A stretch of 64,000 bases of DNA from UBA5189 sp040389445. Lineage in GTDB: Bacteria > Chloroflexota > Limnocylindria > Limnocylindrales > CSP1-4. Location: assembly GCA_040389445.1 (NCBI GenBank), contig JAZJZX010000004.1:138597-202596 (forward strand), given 5' to 3'. A program made the translations under genes and the position numbers. How positions within the stretch are numbered: the first letter of the stretch is position 1; each line of letters starts with the position of its first letter. Below the pieces are notes generated by a model that was not told where the DNA came from, did no database searches, and saw only the letters and a list, made by a program, of their open reading frames with translations. Of this stretch, positions 15,422 through 25,840 are shown piece by piece.

Positions 15422-17403
15422 CTAGCGGCGCCGCCGCGATCGGGCCGCCGCCGGCACGACGTAGCTGGCGAGGAACGCCAGTCCGGCGAGAGCGACGAGA
15501 ACGATCCAGAGCGAGGCTCCGGGCGTTGCCCGTGAGGCATCGTCAATGGTGCTGGTGGGCGGCAGCGTCGGGACCACCGGCACGTCCGTCTCGCCGAGCG
15601 GCGGGATCTCAACCGCCGTCGACGCCGTGGAACTGTCCGGCGCGGTCTGATCGCTGTCGATGGTGGCGGTGTTCCTCAGCGGCTGCGGCAGATCATTCGC
15701 CCCGACCGCCACGACCATGTCGTAGCCGACCGAACCGGATGCTGTGACCGTGCCGAGGTTCCAGGTGATCTTCCCGTCGGCGTAGACGCCGCCGTTGGAG
15801 ATGTTGGTGGGCGTTCCGAGGCCAGCCGGGAGGACGTCGACGATCACCACGCCCGTGAGCTCGTCACCGGTGACGGTGTAGTTCAGGGTGTAGTGGAGGA
15901 CGTCGCCTGGACGGCTCTTGATGACCGGGACGCTGTCGATCAGGACCGTGCCGCGATCTGCGGTCGTGTTGGAGACCGACTTGAGGATGGACAGGTCCAC
16001 GACCGCCACGACGGCGGTGTCCTCATCGGACGCCGTGTTCTCCTCGTTGTCCATCACCGTGGCCGTGACCGTGTCCGTCTCGGACGAACCGGCCGCCGCC
16101 ACGATCACGGCGGAGAAGGAGCAGGTGTACGTGGCGCCGGCCAGGATGACTCCCGTGCCATCGGCGACACAGTTGCCCTGGCCGTCCAGGTCACCGTGGA
16201 TGTCGTCGATGAGCGAGGTCAGCCAGACCGACTCAGGCGAGTCGTTGGTGACATTCACCGTGAAGGTGGCCGATCCACCCGGGCCAACGGAGCCGGGGGT
16301 CGCGTCCTTGACGACCGTGATGGTCGGGAGGACGTCCTGGATCGTCACCGTCGCGTCGGCGAAGTTGGAGGCCTCGTTCTCGTCGTTGTCCACGACGGTG
16401 GCGATGACCGTGTTCTCGTGGGTGTCACCGGCGTCGCCGGCGACCTGCCCCACGAAGGTGCAGGTGTAGGTGTCGTCTACCTCGATCTTGACAGTGCCGT
16501 CGGCGACGCAGTCGCCCTGGCCGTCGAGGTCGCCGAACTTGTCGTCGATGAGGCTGGTGAGCCAGACCGTCTCGACGGAGTTGTTCGTGACCGTGACGGT
16601 GTAGGAGACATCTGCGCCGGGCTCGTCAACCGTGGTCGGGTCCGCGGTCTTGGTGACCACGATTTGCGGATCCACGTTGACGATGTTGACGGTGGCGTCG
16701 TCACTGTCGAAGGCAGGATTCTGCTCGTCGTCCCGGGCGGTCGCCGTGACCGTGTTGACATGCGTATCACCGGCGTCGCCGCCGACGAACGCATCGAAGG
16801 TGCAGGAATAGGTATCGCCGGCGTCGATCTTGACGGTGCCGTCGGCGACGCAGTCGCCCTGGCCGTCGAGGTCGCCGAACTTGTTGTCGCTCAGGCTGAC
16901 GAGCCAGACAGCCTCATCGGAGGTGTTCTCCACGGTGACCGTGTAGGTGACCGTGGCTCCGGGCTCGTCGACGGCGAAGCTGCCGGCGTCCTTCTCGACG
17001 TGGATCGTGGGCAGGACGTCGGTGAAGGTCACCGTCTCGTCGTCCGAGTCGGAGTCCGTGTTGCCGTCGTCGTCCGCGACCGTGGCCGTGAAGGTGTTGA
17101 CGTGATCGGGTCCGCCGAAGTCACCGGCGATCGTGTGCGTCTCCTCGAACGAGCACGAGGCACCCGCGGCGAGGACCGTGCCGACCTGGCAGTCGGCGTC
17201 ACCGGCGAGCGTCCCGAAGTCACTGTCCGAGAGGACGGTGATGGTGGCCGATTCGGTGCTCAGGTTGTGGACCAGGAAGGTGAAGGTGACGTCCTGGCCC
17301 GTCTCCGGGACCGAGTTGTCGTTCGCCGTCTTGGTCACGTCCACGGACGGCAGGACGTCGGTGAAGGTCACCGTCTCGTCGTCCGAGTCGGAGTCCGTGT
17401 TGC
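15422..17403 (-). CDS. surface protein B, C-terminal part after the assembly gap (DUF11-type repeats and anchor)
   Basis: This is the 3' portion of the gene that starts at 19068. It encodes about 660 residues: several ~113-residue repeats opening with DVTKTANDNSVPE, IHVEKDAGSFAVDEPG, IVVTKTADPTTVDEPG or ITVVKDATPG and containing GDLDGQGDCVADGT. These are characteristic of the DUF11/'conserved repeat' adhesin stalk family. A final DUF11-like domain (SVSNTTADRGTV, LPAGLGTP) is followed by LGETDVPVVPTLPPTSTID, a transmembrane helix and a RSRRRR tail. The reading frame is not continuous across the 100 N, so the true gap length is unknown and repeat copies are probably missing. Confidence 0.85.
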
Positions 17404-17503
17404 NNNNNNNNNNNNNNNNNNNNNNNNNNNNNNNNNNNNNNNNNNNNNNNNNNNNNNNNNNNNNNNNNNNNNNNNNNNNNNNNNNNNNNNNNNNNNNNNN
17501 NNN
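17404..17503. other. assembly gap (100 N)
   Basis: Both sides carry the same repeat: GTCTCCGGGACCGAGTTGTC begins at 17308 and again at 17504. The gap is therefore a collapsed or unresolved tandem repeat inside surface protein B. Confidence 0.95.
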
Positions 17504-19068
17504 GTCTCCGGGACCGAGTTGTCGTTCGCCGTCTTGGTCACGTCCACGGACGGCAGGATGTCCGAGATGCTGATCGTGGCGTCGTCGGTGTCGGACGGGT
17601 TGTTGCCGTGACCGTCGGTCGCGACCGCCGTGACGACGTCCGTCTGGGACTTGGGATTGCCCGTGTAGCTGACGTCGAAGGAGCACGAGAGCGTGCCGCC
17701 CGCGGCGATCGAGGCGCTGACTGTGGCGCAGGTGTTGTTGGAGATGCTGGCGTTGGCAGCGCGCAGGTTGCCGTAGATGTCATCGGTCAGCGACGTGAGC
17801 GTCAGCGGCACGACGGCGCTGTTGTTCTGAACCGTGACGTTGAAGGTGAAGGTGCCGCCCGGCTCCGGCCGGCTGCCGGGTGACGCGTCCTTGGTGACCG
17901 TGATGGTCGGCGGGACGTAGACACACTCGGTGGTGCCGTTCGTGTGCGAGGTGGCCAGGTACTTGGGGTTGGTCTTGGGGTCGTAGACGGCCCGGAAGCA
18001 GTAGTAGCCCGGGTCGTTGACCACCACGCCGCTCGAGGTGGCGGCGCCCGACGTGATGACCTTGTTCTGACCCGCGTCGGATCCGCCGCTCGCGCAGCCG
18101 TCCGCCGTGGCCAGCGGGCCACAGACGTAGAAGTCGACCTCGCCGGTGACGGCGCCGTTGCCGGCGGTCTCGGTGAGGGTCGCGCTGTCGGTGACGGTGC
18201 TCCCGGCCGCGACCTGGCTGACCGCCTGGCCGTTGAGCTTGACCTGGGTGGTGAGACCCGGCGTGGACGGGATGACGATGTCCGCCGGGATGCACTCGGC
18301 ACCCGTGGCGCCGGTCGGGGTGAGGCCGTTGGTCTCGGCCGAGTTGTCCTTGTTGTGGTCGTCCTTGGTGGCGCCGCCGGCGACCATCTCGCTGGCCTTC
18401 TTCGGCACCATCTCCTTGACTGCCTTGCCGCTCGCGTGCGATGCGGCCGTGGTCCCGGCGAAGGCGCGGGTGACGCCGATCGTCGTCCCGCTGACGCTGG
18501 TGACCTTGAGCCGCTCGCTTTCGATCAGGAGGTCGTCACCAACCGCGATGTTGGTGGCGGACGCAACCGTCATCGTCAACTGCGAGGCGTTCATCGTCGC
18601 GGACAGGGTGGTCCGGTCGGCTGCCTGCACGTGGATGTCGTACATGAGCACGCAGGCGCGGTACGTGCCGGGCGCCGAGTAGGTGTGGCTCACGTTGCCC
18701 CACGTGCCCACCATGTACGGCTGGCCGTTGTACGTTGCCGGCGCCGAGCTGACGCCGCAGTCGCGGTTCGTCTGGACTGCGTTGCCGTCCGCCTGGGACG
18801 AACCGACGTCCCAGCCAGTGGTTCCGACCGGCGTTCCCGGGTCGTTGGGATCATTCCAGTCCACCGCCCAGCCGACCCACCGGTCGTCGCAAGGGGGTGT
18901 CTGGGTGACCCAGTTCCACGCGCCCGAGAGCGTCACGGTCTGGTTGCTGACCGCCACATTGACGGAGGCCGGGTTCGCCGCGTTGGCGAGGACCGTGGCG
19001 ACCAACCCGAAGGTCAGCGTGAATACGGCGACGAGCGTCGCCAGTCGCTTGCTCATCCTTGTCGACAT
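17504..19068 (-). CDS. surface protein B, N-terminal part before the assembly gap
   Basis: ATG 19068 (MSTRMSKRLATLVAVF) begins a signal peptide cleaved near LANA; a second ATG 12 bases inside is possible. About 520 residues precede the gap. A domain matches surface protein A (VGWAVDWNDP, WGNVSHTYSAPGTYRACVLMYDIH, MVAGG...HNKDNSAE) and is interrupted by a ~70-residue insert (LSATMNASQLTMTVASATNI). An Ig-like domain (VKLNGQAVSQVAAGSTVTDS, DFYVCGPL) and the first DUF11-type repeat (ITVTKDASPGSRPEPGG) follow. With the C-terminal part this is one long, membrane-anchored stalk protein. Confidence 0.85.
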
Positions 19069-19444
19069 CGTGCGATCGAGCCTCCCCGGCATGCAGTTGG
19101 TCCCCCTGGGCAGTGGATCCGGTCCCGGATATCCGGTCCGGCAATGAGTGCGTCCCGCAGGGTCGGCGAGGAAACGGTCGACCGACTGCGGACCGTCATT
19201 CTGGGGCCCCGGTACCGGGGCCGTCCAGTACCTTTGCCGGTCCGCGCAACACATCGGAACCCCCCGCTCCGCACCGGACCAGCCCGTACCGGAGATACCG
19301 ACCGCGGATTGCGTTGACGGCACGCACCAGGAGGTACCGGGGCCGGCCCGTGACCGATGGGGATGACCCGAAGGTCCTGCCTCGAGCCGTGCTCGGGTGG
19401 TGCGAGGGCGCACCGAAATCGGGTCATCCGAGCCGAAGAGTGCA
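19069..19444. other. upstream region of surface protein B with TACCGG-type motifs
   Basis: About 375 bp contain several TACCG boxes: GGTACCGGGGCCGTCCAGTACC-like at 19211-19232 (contains CCAGTACC), CCCGTACCGGAGATACCG near 19288 and GGTACCGGGGCCGG near 19331. CCAGTACC plus CCGGTCCG here (19225-19243) parallels CCAGTACC plus TCGGTCCG at 19485-19503. No gene was seen. Confidence 0.4.
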
Positions 19445-19492
19445 GTCTGGTGGGGTCTGATTACCCTTGCTTTCCTACCGCGAACCAGTACC
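19445..19492. promoter_or_regulatory. shared upstream motifs of the surface-protein locus (copy 2)
   Basis: GTCTGGTGGGGTCTG (19445-19459) is identical to the minus-strand sequence at 15252-15238. TGCTTTCCTACCG, 4 bp, then CCAGTACC (19468-19492) matches 15181-15205 at 20 of 25 positions. They lie about 290 bp before the subtilase start. Confidence 0.45.
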
Positions 19493-19679
19493 GTAGTCGG
19501 TCCGATGGGCGCAATCCGCGCTCACCGGTCGACAACTGAAGATCAGTACCCGCCGGCGGTCCCGAGCGGCTACGTGGATGGATGCCCTTCACTCGCACTT
19601 ATCTCTCTGGTCATTGTCATTTCGCACTCGATCCACGTTGCAGCAGCGGACCCGGCGCCCCAGGTGGTCCTGATATCTG

Positions 19680-19755
19680 GATCGCTCTTTCGGCGCCGAA
19701 CCCGAGCCCGCCGAGGGAGCGATCGAATGGATTCGGCGACGGCGTAGAGCCGTCG
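19680..19755 (+). promoter_or_regulatory. structured 5' leader of the subtilase gene
   Basis: Two hairpins precede the GTG start. GATCGCTC/GAGCGATC (19680-19687 with 19717-19724) encloses a GC-rich loop, and CGACGGC/GCCGTCG (19737-19743 with 19749-19755) has a GTAGA loop. I could not match a known riboswitch class. The leader may affect translation or be incidental. Confidence 0.3.
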
Positions 19756-19777
19756 ACGGGGGAAAGCGAGGACTACG

Positions 19778-22700
19778 GTGCCCAGTCCAACCACCCGCCG
19801 CAGGATTCGGTATAGCCGGCTCCTGGCGACGCTCCAGGCAGCGCTGCTGCTCGCAACGCTGTTCCAGCCGATCCCGACCCTCGCGGTCGATCCGATTCCA
19901 GCCGATCCACCGCCGGCCACCGCGCCGGCCACGGACCCCGCGCCCACGCCGGCGCCCGATCCCACGCTCGCTCCGGATCCCACGCTCGCGCCCGAATCGA
20001 CGCTCGCCCCGGATCCCACCGTGGCCCCGGACCCGGCACCCACGCCCGATCCCGTACCGACCCCGGCCCCGGATCCCACCCCGGCGCCGTCCCCTGCGGG
20101 CACCAGCGACTGGATCGTCACCTTCGCCCCGGGCACGCCGCCCCTGACCGAGGTCTTCACGGTCGCGACGTCGGGAGCCCAGCTGCTCGACTCGATCCCC
20201 GTCCTCGGCATGTACGTCATCCGGGTGACCGACGGGTCGGACACGCTCGCGGTTCTCCGCGCCGACGGCAACGTCGCGCGGGTCGATGCCGACGCGGTCC
20301 GCGCCACCGAGGCCGCCCCGTCCGACACCGAGTACGCCACGCAGTGGTCCCTGCCCCTCATCGGGTGGGACCAGGTCTACGGCACGTTGACGCCCGCCGG
20401 CACCGCGGTCGTCGCGCTCCTGGACACCGGCGTCGACGCCAGTCATCCCGATCTCTCCGGCCAGCTCGTGGCCGGCACCTCGATTCTCGACGGGTCCGCC
20501 GGCACCGCGGATCCCAACGGCCACGGCACCTGGATGGCCGGCATCATCGCCGCCGCCACCGACAACGGCACGGGCATCGCCGGCATCGGCTACGCGGGCG
20601 TGTCCATCATGCCGGTCACCGTCCTCGACTCGGCCGGACTCGGCACGGACAGCGACATCATCGAAGGCATCGTCTGGGCGGTCGCCAACGGCGCCGACGT
20701 CATCAACATGTCCTTCAGCAACCCCGGCTACTCGGCTGCCCTCCAGGCGGCCATCGACTACGCCTGGGCGAACGACGTCGTCCTCGTTGCCGCGGTCGGC
20801 AACGACGGCCTCGGCTCGGCCACCTTCCCGGCCGGCGATCGCGGCGTCATCGGCGTCTCCAACACGAACCAGGCCGACGCGCTCAACGCGTCCTCCAACT
20901 ACGGCCCGGCCGTCTTCCTCGGCGCGCCCGGCACGGACATCGTCACCACCGCCCTGGGTGGCGGCACCACGTCGGTCACCGGCACCTCCGCCTCCTCGGC
21001 CGAAGTCGCGGCCGCAGCCGCGCTGCTCCGCGCGGCGGATCCGTCTGCCTCGAACGGCGCGATCGTCGGCCGCCTGGCGCGCAACGCCGACGCAGCCGGC
21101 ACGGTCGACCAGACCGGCAACGGCCGGCTGAATCTGTCTCGCGCCATCGCGGACTCGGCGTCGGATTCTGTCCAGCCGGCGGGAGCTGCTCCCGTGGGGA
21201 GTGGCGGCCCGTTGGTCGGGCCGTATGTGGCCGGGGCGACCAGGATCTGGGACGGCAGCTCCAGTACCGACTGGAGTACCGGAGCTAACTGGAGCGGTAA
21301 TACGGTCCCCGCCGCCGGCGACACCGCGGTGATCCCAACCGGTATGCCCAACTACCCGAACATCAGTTCGGGCGTAAAGACAGTCAAGGTCCTCACGGTC
21401 AATTCCGGCGGAAGCGTGACCGTGAGCGGTGGAACTCTTGACTTTACGGATGATAGTTCGAACGCAGGCACGATCAATGTGTCGAGCGGCACGCTGACGA
21501 GTTCGGGTGACAAGAAGCTGACAAATACCGGGACGCTAACTGTTTCTAGCACCGGCATCTTCGGCGCCAGCGTTGACGACACGAAGCTTACAAACGACGG
21601 GACATTCAACCTTTCCGGTACCGGCACTTCGAAGATCAGGGACTTCAAAGGAGCCGGCACAACGAACGCTTCGGGTGCCATCCTTCAAATCAGTCATGAC
21701 TGGGGGCTCTCGACAGGCGGAATATTTGACGGGACGGGTGGGACGGTCGAATTTACAACTGCGGCCGACGCAGGGGGTGGTGCGGCGTTTGCGACGGGCA
21801 CTATCCAGTTCTTTAACCTTGTGGTCAGTGGCACCAAGGACCCGGGCTTCGACGCCGATCCGAGTAGCTCGATCCTGATCAGGGGTAATTTCACAAACTC
21901 CAACACGACACTCACCAACAGTGCCAACGTCACATTCACCCTCAATGGAACTGGGGCGCAGACGATTACGAGCGCCTCCACGAGCTCCAACACGACATTC
22001 GGCCACCTCGTCATCAACAAGGCGTCGGGTACAGCGACACTGGCCTCAGGCATCCTTGTGGCCGGTAACGCATCGATCACCGCAGGTGTGCTCGACGCGA
22101 GCACATTTGGATTCAGCCGACAACCATCCGGTGGCACGATCACCGTTGCCAACGGCGCCACGCTGAAGCTCGGTGCCAACACGACGACGCCGAACAACAC
22201 CTTCTCGACCTTCACGACCAAGTCGTTGGGCGCGACAAGCACCATCGAGTACAACGGGACTGGTGCTCAGACGGTCGCGACCGGGTTCAGCTACGGGCAC
22301 CTCATCGTCAGTGGCGGCAATACCAAGACAGCCACCACGACTGGTCTGTCCGTCGCCGGCAACTTCACGAATGCCAGCGGTACGACGTTCACCGGCACGG
22401 CCCTCACCCACAACGTTACAGGGAACCTTTCGAATAGCGGCACGTTGACCTTCACCAGTGCCACGTTGAACCTGGCTGGGAACTGGACGAATAGCGGTAC
22501 GTTCAACGCTGGAACGAGTACGGTCAACTTCAACGGCACGACCGGTCAGACCATGAGCGGCTCCACGTTCAACAACCTGACCATCAATGACCCGGCTGGG
22601 GTCACCATGCTCACGGACGAGACCGTCAACGGTATGCTCACGCTGACAAGCGGCGATCTGAACACCGGTGCCTTCACGCTGACGATGCCCGTTGCGGCCA

Positions 22701-25675
22701 CATCAGCGATCTCCAGTGGCGCAACTGACGTGGTCGGTAACGTCAAGCGCACCGGACCATTCGTCACCAACACGGCCTACAGCTTCGGCAACTGGAGCAA
22801 CTCGATTGCGTTCACCTCGGCCGGCACGAAGCCCACCGAGTTCACGGTGAACCTCGTGAAGGCCGCGCCGACTTCGCCGGCGTTTCCTGGGACTTCGATC
22901 AGCCGGACGTACACCATCTCGCAGGCAGGCGGAAGTGGGTTCTCCGCGTCTCTGAGGCTGCACTACCTGACCGGAGAGTTGAATGGTCTGACCGCAGGCA
23001 ATCTCCAGCTCTGGAAGGCCAACGGCACCTGGGCGCCCCAGGGCTGGACAGGCAAGGTCGACCTCCCGCCGGTACAGACCTGGATCGAGCTCAGCGGCGT
23101 CACCAGCTTCTCCGCTTGGACGCTCGCCGACAAGGCGACCCAGGCCATCACCGTCACGACGCCTGCTCCGGCCTCGGCCGAATATGGTTCGTCATTTGGT
23201 GTGGCGGCCACGTCCAGCTCCGGTCTCGCCGTGGCGATCACGACCACCGGCGGGTGCTCGGGCAGCGGCAGTGGCGCAGCAACCATCACGATGACCAGCG
23301 GCACGACCTCGTGCGTGGTCCACTACAACCAGGCGGGCGACGCGAACTACATCGCCGCCACCGAAGTGACCAGCACCACGACGGCGACCAAGCGTGCGCT
23401 GAGCATCACGGCCACCAGCTTCTCAAAGGTGTACGGCGTCACGTACCTCTTTGATGAGACCTCGCCATCGACCGACTTCAGCGTTGCCGGGCTTCTCCCC
23501 GGCGATACCGTCGACAGCGTCACGCTCTCGAGCGCCGGAGCGGCCGCGGGGGCGACGGTCGCCGGCGGTCCATATGCCGTGACGGTGAGCACCGCCCTTG
23601 GGACGGGGCTCGCGAACTACACGATCGGATATACACCCGGCTCTATCACCGTGACCCCTGCGGGCCAGCTCATCACCTTCGGGGCGCTCGCAGACAAGAN
23701 NNNNNNNNNNNNNNNNNNNNNNNNNNNNNNNNNNNNNNNNNNNNNNNNNNNNNNNNNNNNNNNNNNNNNNNNNNNNNNNNNNNNNNNNNNNNNNNNNNNC
23801 GGCAACTACAACGACGACTCCGGCTCGGTCGGGATCGTCATCGACAAGGCCGACGCCACGATCGTCGTCAGCGGCTACACCGGCGTCTACGACGGTGCTG
23901 CCCACGGCGCCACCGGGACGGCCACCGGCGTCCTCGCCGAGGACCTGAGCGCTGACCTCAACCTGGGCGCGTCCTTCACGAACGTCCCAGGCGGCACGGC
24001 CAACTGGACCTTCATCGACACCACCGGCAACTACAACGACGACTCCGGCTCGGTCGGGATCGTCATCGACAAGGCCGACCTCGACATCTACGCGGTCACT
24101 GACACGAAGCCGTACGACGGCAATACGACCTCTTCGGCCATCCCGACCGTCGGCGTCGGACAGCTCCAGGGCACGGACACGGTCACCGGCCGCGTCCAGG
24201 CCTTCGACAGCGCCCTCGCCGGGGCGCGCACGCTCAGCGTGACCGCCTACACCGTCAACGACGGCAACGGAGGCGCCAACTACAGCGTCACCCTCCATAC
24301 CGCCGCGGGCTCGATCACGCCGGCTCTCACCACCACGACCGCCGATGACAAGTTCGTCTCGTACAGCGGCGTCAGCCAGCCGCCCGTGCCCCTCACGGCC
24401 ACGGTGACCGGCTCCGTCGTCAACGAGGGGACCGTCACGTTCTGGGTCATGGACAGCACCGACACGTTCGCGGTCGGCGCCATTCTCGCCCCGGTGGCGG
24501 TTGGCGGCAGTGCCGCCAGCGCCATGTTCACGGTGCCGGCCGGCCTCCTGCCCGGCAACTACGTCATCCACGCCTCCTACAGCGGCGGGCCCAACTTCCT
24601 GGCGAGTTCCGACGTGGCCGCCCTCACGGTGGGCCCCGGCGCGCTCCTCAGCGACGTTGCCGCCGTCAGCCCCGAGCTGGAGCACATGGAGGGCTTCGAC
24701 GTCCTCTTCGGCAAGGGCAGCACCAGCAGCGTCCTCAAGCTCAAGAACACCAACCCCGGCACGTTCGAGTACGAGATCGAGCTCCGAAACGAGACCGGGA
24801 CCACCATCCATCCCAAGAACGTCGCGATCAACGACAGGAACGGGGCGTCGGCCACGGTGATCATCACGATCCCCGGTCTCCCCAACGTCCCGGGTGTCGC
24901 ACGCCCGGCCGGCGTGGGCGCCGACCCGATCCCGGCCTTCACCGTGAAGGGCGCAAAGTCGGTCAAGGCCAAGCCGGACGACAAGACGGACGAGATGCCC
25001 GTCAGCGTCTCCTACGCCCTCGCGGGCGTGGGCGCCACCGGCGACTGCCTGAACCCGGGCGTGGCCTGGATCGCGGGTCAGCCGGCCGACGGTGCCGCGG
25101 TGCGCTGCATCAAGGTCACCGGCTTCGCGATCGAGAAGAAGCACAAGGCGAAGGTCGAGGTCAAGCTCGAGTTCCGCTGGAAGAACACCGATGGCTGGGC
25201 ATCCACCTCCCAGACGATGTTCCGGGCGGGCTTCGCCTTCCGGTCCCTCACCATCGTCGAGCTGGACAGCACCTTCCCGATCGCGTCGCTGGCCGGCAAG
25301 TCGTACACCGGCACCCAAGTCGTGGGCCTGGTGGGCGCCGGACAGAAGGTCACCGCCATCGGCGGCTTCGCCTTCGACACGCTCGGCAATCCGATCACCG
25401 GCGCGGTGGTCAAGGTCTGGAACAGTGCTCCGGCGAACTGCGGGGTCGCCCCGGTCGCGGAGTTCACCACGCTCTCGGACGGGTTCTACTTCATGTGGAA
25501 GACGGGTTCGACGCAGCTCGCGACCGATCCGAACCTGCCGTACAACGTCAAGTACTACGTGGGGGTCTGCAAGGCCGACGGGACGACCTTCGCGGCGGCT
25601 CGCTACATCGACCACAAACTCGCGAACAAGGAGTTCGTCGAGGAGGACTTCTACAACGTGAACGTCGGGCCCTGA
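19778..25675 (+). CDS. giant secreted subtilisin-family protease with MBG/Ig-like stalk
   Basis: The frame of ~1965 codons starts at GTG after GGGGGAAAG; the 100-N gap happens to keep frame. Order: signal peptide (about 1-38); Pro/Ala/Asp-rich linker (40-105); propeptide-like region; S8 peptidase domain (about 190-465) with Asp in VALLDTGVDASHPDLSG, His in NGHGTWMAG, oxyanion Asn in AVGNDG and Ser in GTSASS (usual GTSMAAP, so the Ala-Pro is lost but Ser is kept); a long Ser/Thr/Gly/Asn beta-repeat region (about 480-1050); MBG/Ig-like repeats with NYNDDSGSVGIVIDKAD; and a C-terminal domain without membrane anchor. The middle section is visibly less GC-rich than the rest. Confidence 0.88.
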   Translation: MPSPTTRRRIRYSRLLATLQAALLLATLFQPIPTLAVDPIPADPPPATAPATDPAPTPAPDPTLAPDPTLAPESTLAPDPTVAPDPAPTPDPVPTPAPDPTPAPSPAGTSDWIVTFAPGTPPLTEVFTVATSGAQLLDSIPVLGMYVIRVTDGSDTLAVLRADGNVARVDADAVRATEAAPSDTEYATQWSLPLIGWDQVYGTLTPAGTAVVALLDTGVDASHPDLSGQLVAGTSILDGSAGTADPNGHGTWMAGIIAAATDNGTGIAGIGYAGVSIMPVTVLDSAGLGTDSDIIEGIVWAVANGADVINMSFSNPGYSAALQAAIDYAWANDVVLVAAVGNDGLGSATFPAGDRGVIGVSNTNQADALNASSNYGPAVFLGAPGTDIVTTALGGGTTSVTGTSASSAEVAAAAALLRAADPSASNGAIVGRLARNADAAGTVDQTGNGRLNLSRAIADSASDSVQPAGAAPVGSGGPLVGPYVAGATRIWDGSSSTDWSTGANWSGNTVPAAGDTAVIPTGMPNYPNISSGVKTVKVLTVNSGGSVTVSGGTLDFTDDSSNAGTINVSSGTLTSSGDKKLTNTGTLTVSSTGIFGASVDDTKLTNDGTFNLSGTGTSKIRDFKGAGTTNASGAILQISHDWGLSTGGIFDGTGGTVEFTTAADAGGGAAFATGTIQFFNLVVSGTKDPGFDADPSSSILIRGNFTNSNTTLTNSANVTFTLNGTGAQTITSASTSSNTTFGHLVINKASGTATLASGILVAGNASITAGVLDASTFGFSRQPSGGTITVANGATLKLGANTTTPNNTFSTFTTKSLGATSTIEYNGTGAQTVATGFSYGHLIVSGGNTKTATTTGLSVAGNFTNASGTTFTGTALTHNVTGNLSNSGTLTFTSATLNLAGNWTNSGTFNAGTSTVNFNGTTGQTMSGSTFNNLTINDPAGVTMLTDETVNGMLTLTSGDLNTGAFTLTMPVAATSAISSGATDVVGNVKRTGPFVTNTAYSFGNWSNSIAFTSAGTKPTEFTVNLVKAAPTSPAFPGTSISRTYTISQAGGSGFSASLRLHYLTGELNGLTAGNLQLWKANGTWAPQGWTGKVDLPPVQTWIELSGVTSFSAWTLADKATQAITVTTPAPASAEYGSSFGVAATSSSGLAVAITTTGGCSGSGSGAATITMTSGTTSCVVHYNQAGDANYIAATEVTSTTTATKRALSITATSFSKVYGVTYLFDETSPSTDFSVAGLLPGDTVDSVTLSSAGAAAGATVAGGPYAVTVSTALGTGLANYTIGYTPGSITVTPAGQLITFGALADKXXXXXXXXXXXXXXXXXXXXXXXXXXXXXXXXXXGNYNDDSGSVGIVIDKADATIVVSGYTGVYDGAAHGATGTATGVLAEDLSADLNLGASFTNVPGGTANWTFIDTTGNYNDDSGSVGIVIDKADLDIYAVTDTKPYDGNTTSSAIPTVGVGQLQGTDTVTGRVQAFDSALAGARTLSVTAYTVNDGNGGANYSVTLHTAAGSITPALTTTTADDKFVSYSGVSQPPVPLTATVTGSVVNEGTVTFWVMDSTDTFAVGAILAPVAVGGSAASAMFTVPAGLLPGNYVIHASYSGGPNFLASSDVAALTVGPGALLSDVAAVSPELEHMEGFDVLFGKGSTSSVLKLKNTNPGTFEYEIELRNETGTTIHPKNVAINDRNGASATVIITIPGLPNVPGVARPAGVGADPIPAFTVKGAKSVKAKPDDKTDEMPVSVSYALAGVGATGDCLNPGVAWIAGQPADGAAVRCIKVTGFAIEKKHKAKVEVKLEFRWKNTDGWASTSQTMFRAGFAFRSLTIVELDSTFPIASLAGKSYTGTQVVGLVGAGQKVTAIGGFAFDTLGNPITGAVVKVWNSAPANCGVAPVAEFTTLSDGFYFMWKTGSTQLATDPNLPYNVKYYVGVCKADGTTFAAARYIDHKLANKEFVEEDFYNVNVGP
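23700..23799. other. assembly gap (100 N)
   Basis: The sequence right after the gap (GGCAACTACAACGACGACTC) recurs at about 24026, so the gap falls in the MBG-type repeat array of the subtilase. The number of repeats is unknown. Confidence 0.95.
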
Positions 25676-25710
25676 TCCTCAGGCCGGCGCATCAGACGCG
25701 CGCAACTCGA

Positions 25711-25740
25711 ACGGCCCCCGCCTCGGCGGGGGCCGTTTTC
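25711..25740 (+). terminator. intrinsic terminator of the subtilase gene
   Basis: ACGGCCCCCGCC and GGCGGGGGCCGT pair over 10-12 bp around a tight loop and are followed by TTTTC. It lies about 35 bp past the stop. Confidence 0.9.
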
Positions 25741-25840
25741 TGTCCTGGTGCGGCGACCTTGGGCTCGAGGCGCCGTAGTTCGCGCGCGACGCCCTGCGGC
25801 GGCCGGCGGCCTGGCCGGTAGTGGCCTGCGCCGACAGCGC

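Noticed and set aside
14235..17403. Canonical LPXTG sortase substrates
   Set aside because: The motif is LPPT followed by D/S, not G, and no sortase gene is visible. It is reported only as a candidate sorting module.
17404..17686. Open frames reading through the 100-N gap in the other phase
   Set aside because: The residues beyond the gap are Arg-rich nonsense, whereas the correct phase on each side gives DUF11-type repeats. The gap length is a placeholder.
19500..19777. Riboswitch (c-di-GMP-I or ydaO type) ahead of the subtilase
   Set aside because: Hairpins exist, but I could not find the conserved core of either class. It is recorded only as a structured leader.
23423..25615. 730-codon minus-strand frame opposite the subtilase
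   Set aside because: It is an antisense shadow crossing the N gap, with no start signal and low-complexity composition.
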